From CAYWGR01 sp964458015 (GTDB lineage: Bacteria > Planctomycetota > Planctomycetia > Pirellulales > Thermoguttaceae), in contig CAYWGR010000143.1 in the NCBI GenBank assembly GCA_964458015.1, forward strand, positions 1-15,128: a stretch of DNA of 15,128 nt, written 5' to 3'. Below, in pieces: positions 14,231 through 15,128 of the stretch. Positions within the stretch are counted from its first letter, which is position 1. The number at the start of each line of letters is the position of its first letter. A program made the translations under genes and the position numbers. Below the pieces are notes generated by a model. It was not told the origin of the DNA and made no database searches. It worked only from the letters and a program-made list of their open reading frames with translations.

Positions 14231-15128
14231 CTAGGGGGCCGAGCCCGCGCCGACCGGTTGTTGTTCGGATGGCGCATCGCCCTTGCTGCCCTGGAAGGAA
14301 AGCTGCTTCTTGTCGCCGACTTCTTTGACTTCGATCGTGATGGTGTTCATGCCTTGGAACTCGCCCTTGAGCAGCTCCTCGGAAAGCGGATCCTCGACGA
14401 AGTTTTCGATCGCCCTGCGTAGCGGCCGAGCACCGAAATCCAGGTTGCTTCCCTTCTTGACCAAGAACATCTTGGCTTCGTTGGTGAGCATGAGTTGGAT
14501 GCCTCGCTCGGATAGCCGTTCGCGAACCTTGCGGAGTTCCATTTCGATTACGCCTCCCAAATCTTCGGCCGTCAGGTGGCGGAAGACAATCACATCGTCG
14601 ACGCGATTGAGGAACTCGGGCCGGAAGACCTTCTCGATCTGTTCCTGCACACGGTTCTTCATGCTATCGTACGAGGCGTCGTCGTCAGGTTTCTGGAAAC
14701 CGAACGAGGATTCGTTCTTAATGGCTTCGGCGCCGGCGTTGGTCGTCATAATCAAGATGACGTTGCGGAAATCGACGTTTCGGCCGAAGCTATCCGTGAG
14801 CCGGCCTTCTTCCATGACTTGCAAGAGCATGTTGAAGACGTCGGGATGCGCTTTTTCGATTTCGTCGAGCAGCACGACGGCGTAGGGGCGGCGGCGGATC
14901 TTTTCGGTCAACTGGCCACCTTCTTCGTAGCCCACGTAGCCCGGAGGAGCGCCGACCAAGCGGCTGACGTTGTGCTTCTCCATGTATTCGCTCATGTCGA
15001 TCTGGACCAAGGCATCGGCATCGCCGAACATGAACTCGGCGAGTGCTTTGGCCAACAGCGTTTTACCGACGCCCGTGGGGCCGGCAAAGATGAAGCAGCC
15101 GGTGGGCCGCTTGGGATCCTTGAGGCCG
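14231..15128 (-). CDS. clpC: ClpC-type AAA+ protease ATPase, 3' part only
   Basis: About 298 residues of the C-terminal half; the 5' part lies beyond the right edge. The gene is open to the edge, and the codons before 15055 give GCFIFAGPTGVGKTLLAKAL, the second-domain Walker A, so the TTG at 15053-15055 is an internal Leu rather than a start. Also visible are the pore loop GYVGYEEGG, Walker B AVVLLDEIEKAHPD, sensor 1 ILIMTTNAGA, arginine finger region FRPEFLNRVDD, and sensor 2 FGARPLRRAIE followed by the D2 small domain. The protein should unfold substrates and feed them to ClpP. ClpC is favoured over ClpB by VGAPPGYVGYEEGGQLTEKI and VDFRNVILIMTTN. SSFGFQ could be the ClpP-contacting loop, but it departs from the usual LGF. 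The C-terminal tail is Ser-, Pro- and Gly-rich and short. A heat-shock and proteolysis role is known for the family. Confidence 0.92.
   Translation of the reverse strand, partial: GLKDPKRPTGCFIFAGPTGVGKTLLAKALAEFMFGDADALVQIDMSEYMEKHNVSRLVGAPPGYVGYEEGGQLTEKIRRRPYAVVLLDEIEKAHPDVFNMLLQVMEEGRLTDSFGRNVDFRNVILIMTTNAGAEAIKNESSFGFQKPDDDASYDSMKNRVQEQIEKVFRPEFLNRVDDVIVFRHLTAEDLGGVIEMELRKVRERLSERGIQLMLTNEAKMFLVKKGSNLDFGARPLRRAIENFVEDPLSEELLKGEFQGMNTITIEVKEVGDKKQLSFQGSKGDAPSEQQPVGAGSAP

Noticed and set aside
1..15128. tRNA or rRNA genes
   Set aside because: No cloverleaf-like or conserved ribosomal sequence was noticed on either strand by eye.

Overview
The window looks like a planctomycete chromosome segment (Pirellulales-like). 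This rests on gene content: an ECF sigma factor of the Rhodopirellula type coupled to a FecR-domain protein, three consecutive PEP-CTERM surface proteins, a DUF1559 prepilin-like protein with the N-terminal methylation motif, and a ClpC-type AAA+ ATPase. The assignment comes from recognised families only; no database was searched.

Layout. 168-2948 (minus) is a large autotransporter with an extended signal peptide, a Thr-Pro linker and a C-terminal beta-barrel. 2949-3572 holds no convincing gene. 3573-4121 (minus) is an AT-richer secreted orphan whose start is best placed at a GTG behind a strong ribosome binding site. 4275-7126 (minus) is a compact three-gene MCE/Mla-type lipid transport operon in the order permease, ATPase, MCE substrate-binding protein. 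7127-7425 is a divergent control region with palindromes. 7426-9653 (plus) is an ECF sigma factor translationally coupled to a FecR-family protein. 9826-12978 (plus) encodes three PEP-CTERM proteins, followed by a DUF1559 prepilin-like gene at 13078-14109. A terminator region at 14110-14230 separates it from the convergent 3' end of clpC, which runs off the right edge.

How the parts may work together. The plus-strand block reads as one envelope locus: a sigma factor, its likely membrane-bound FecR regulator with a large extracytoplasmic part, then exported, C-terminally sorted proteins and a pseudopilin-like protein. Control of the PEP-CTERM genes by the sigma factor is inferred from adjacency only. 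The autotransporter and the Mla-type operon are also envelope functions but are separately transcribed.

The most striking observation is a 132-base patch inside the FecR coding sequence (8729-8860) made of four different heptanucleotide tandem repeats placed end to end. It inserts about 45 residues into the FecR domain without breaking the frame. In the array whose unit junctions normally spell TAG, the single junction that falls in the reading frame reads CAG instead. A second, shorter heptamer patch lies just upstream of the DUF1559 gene.
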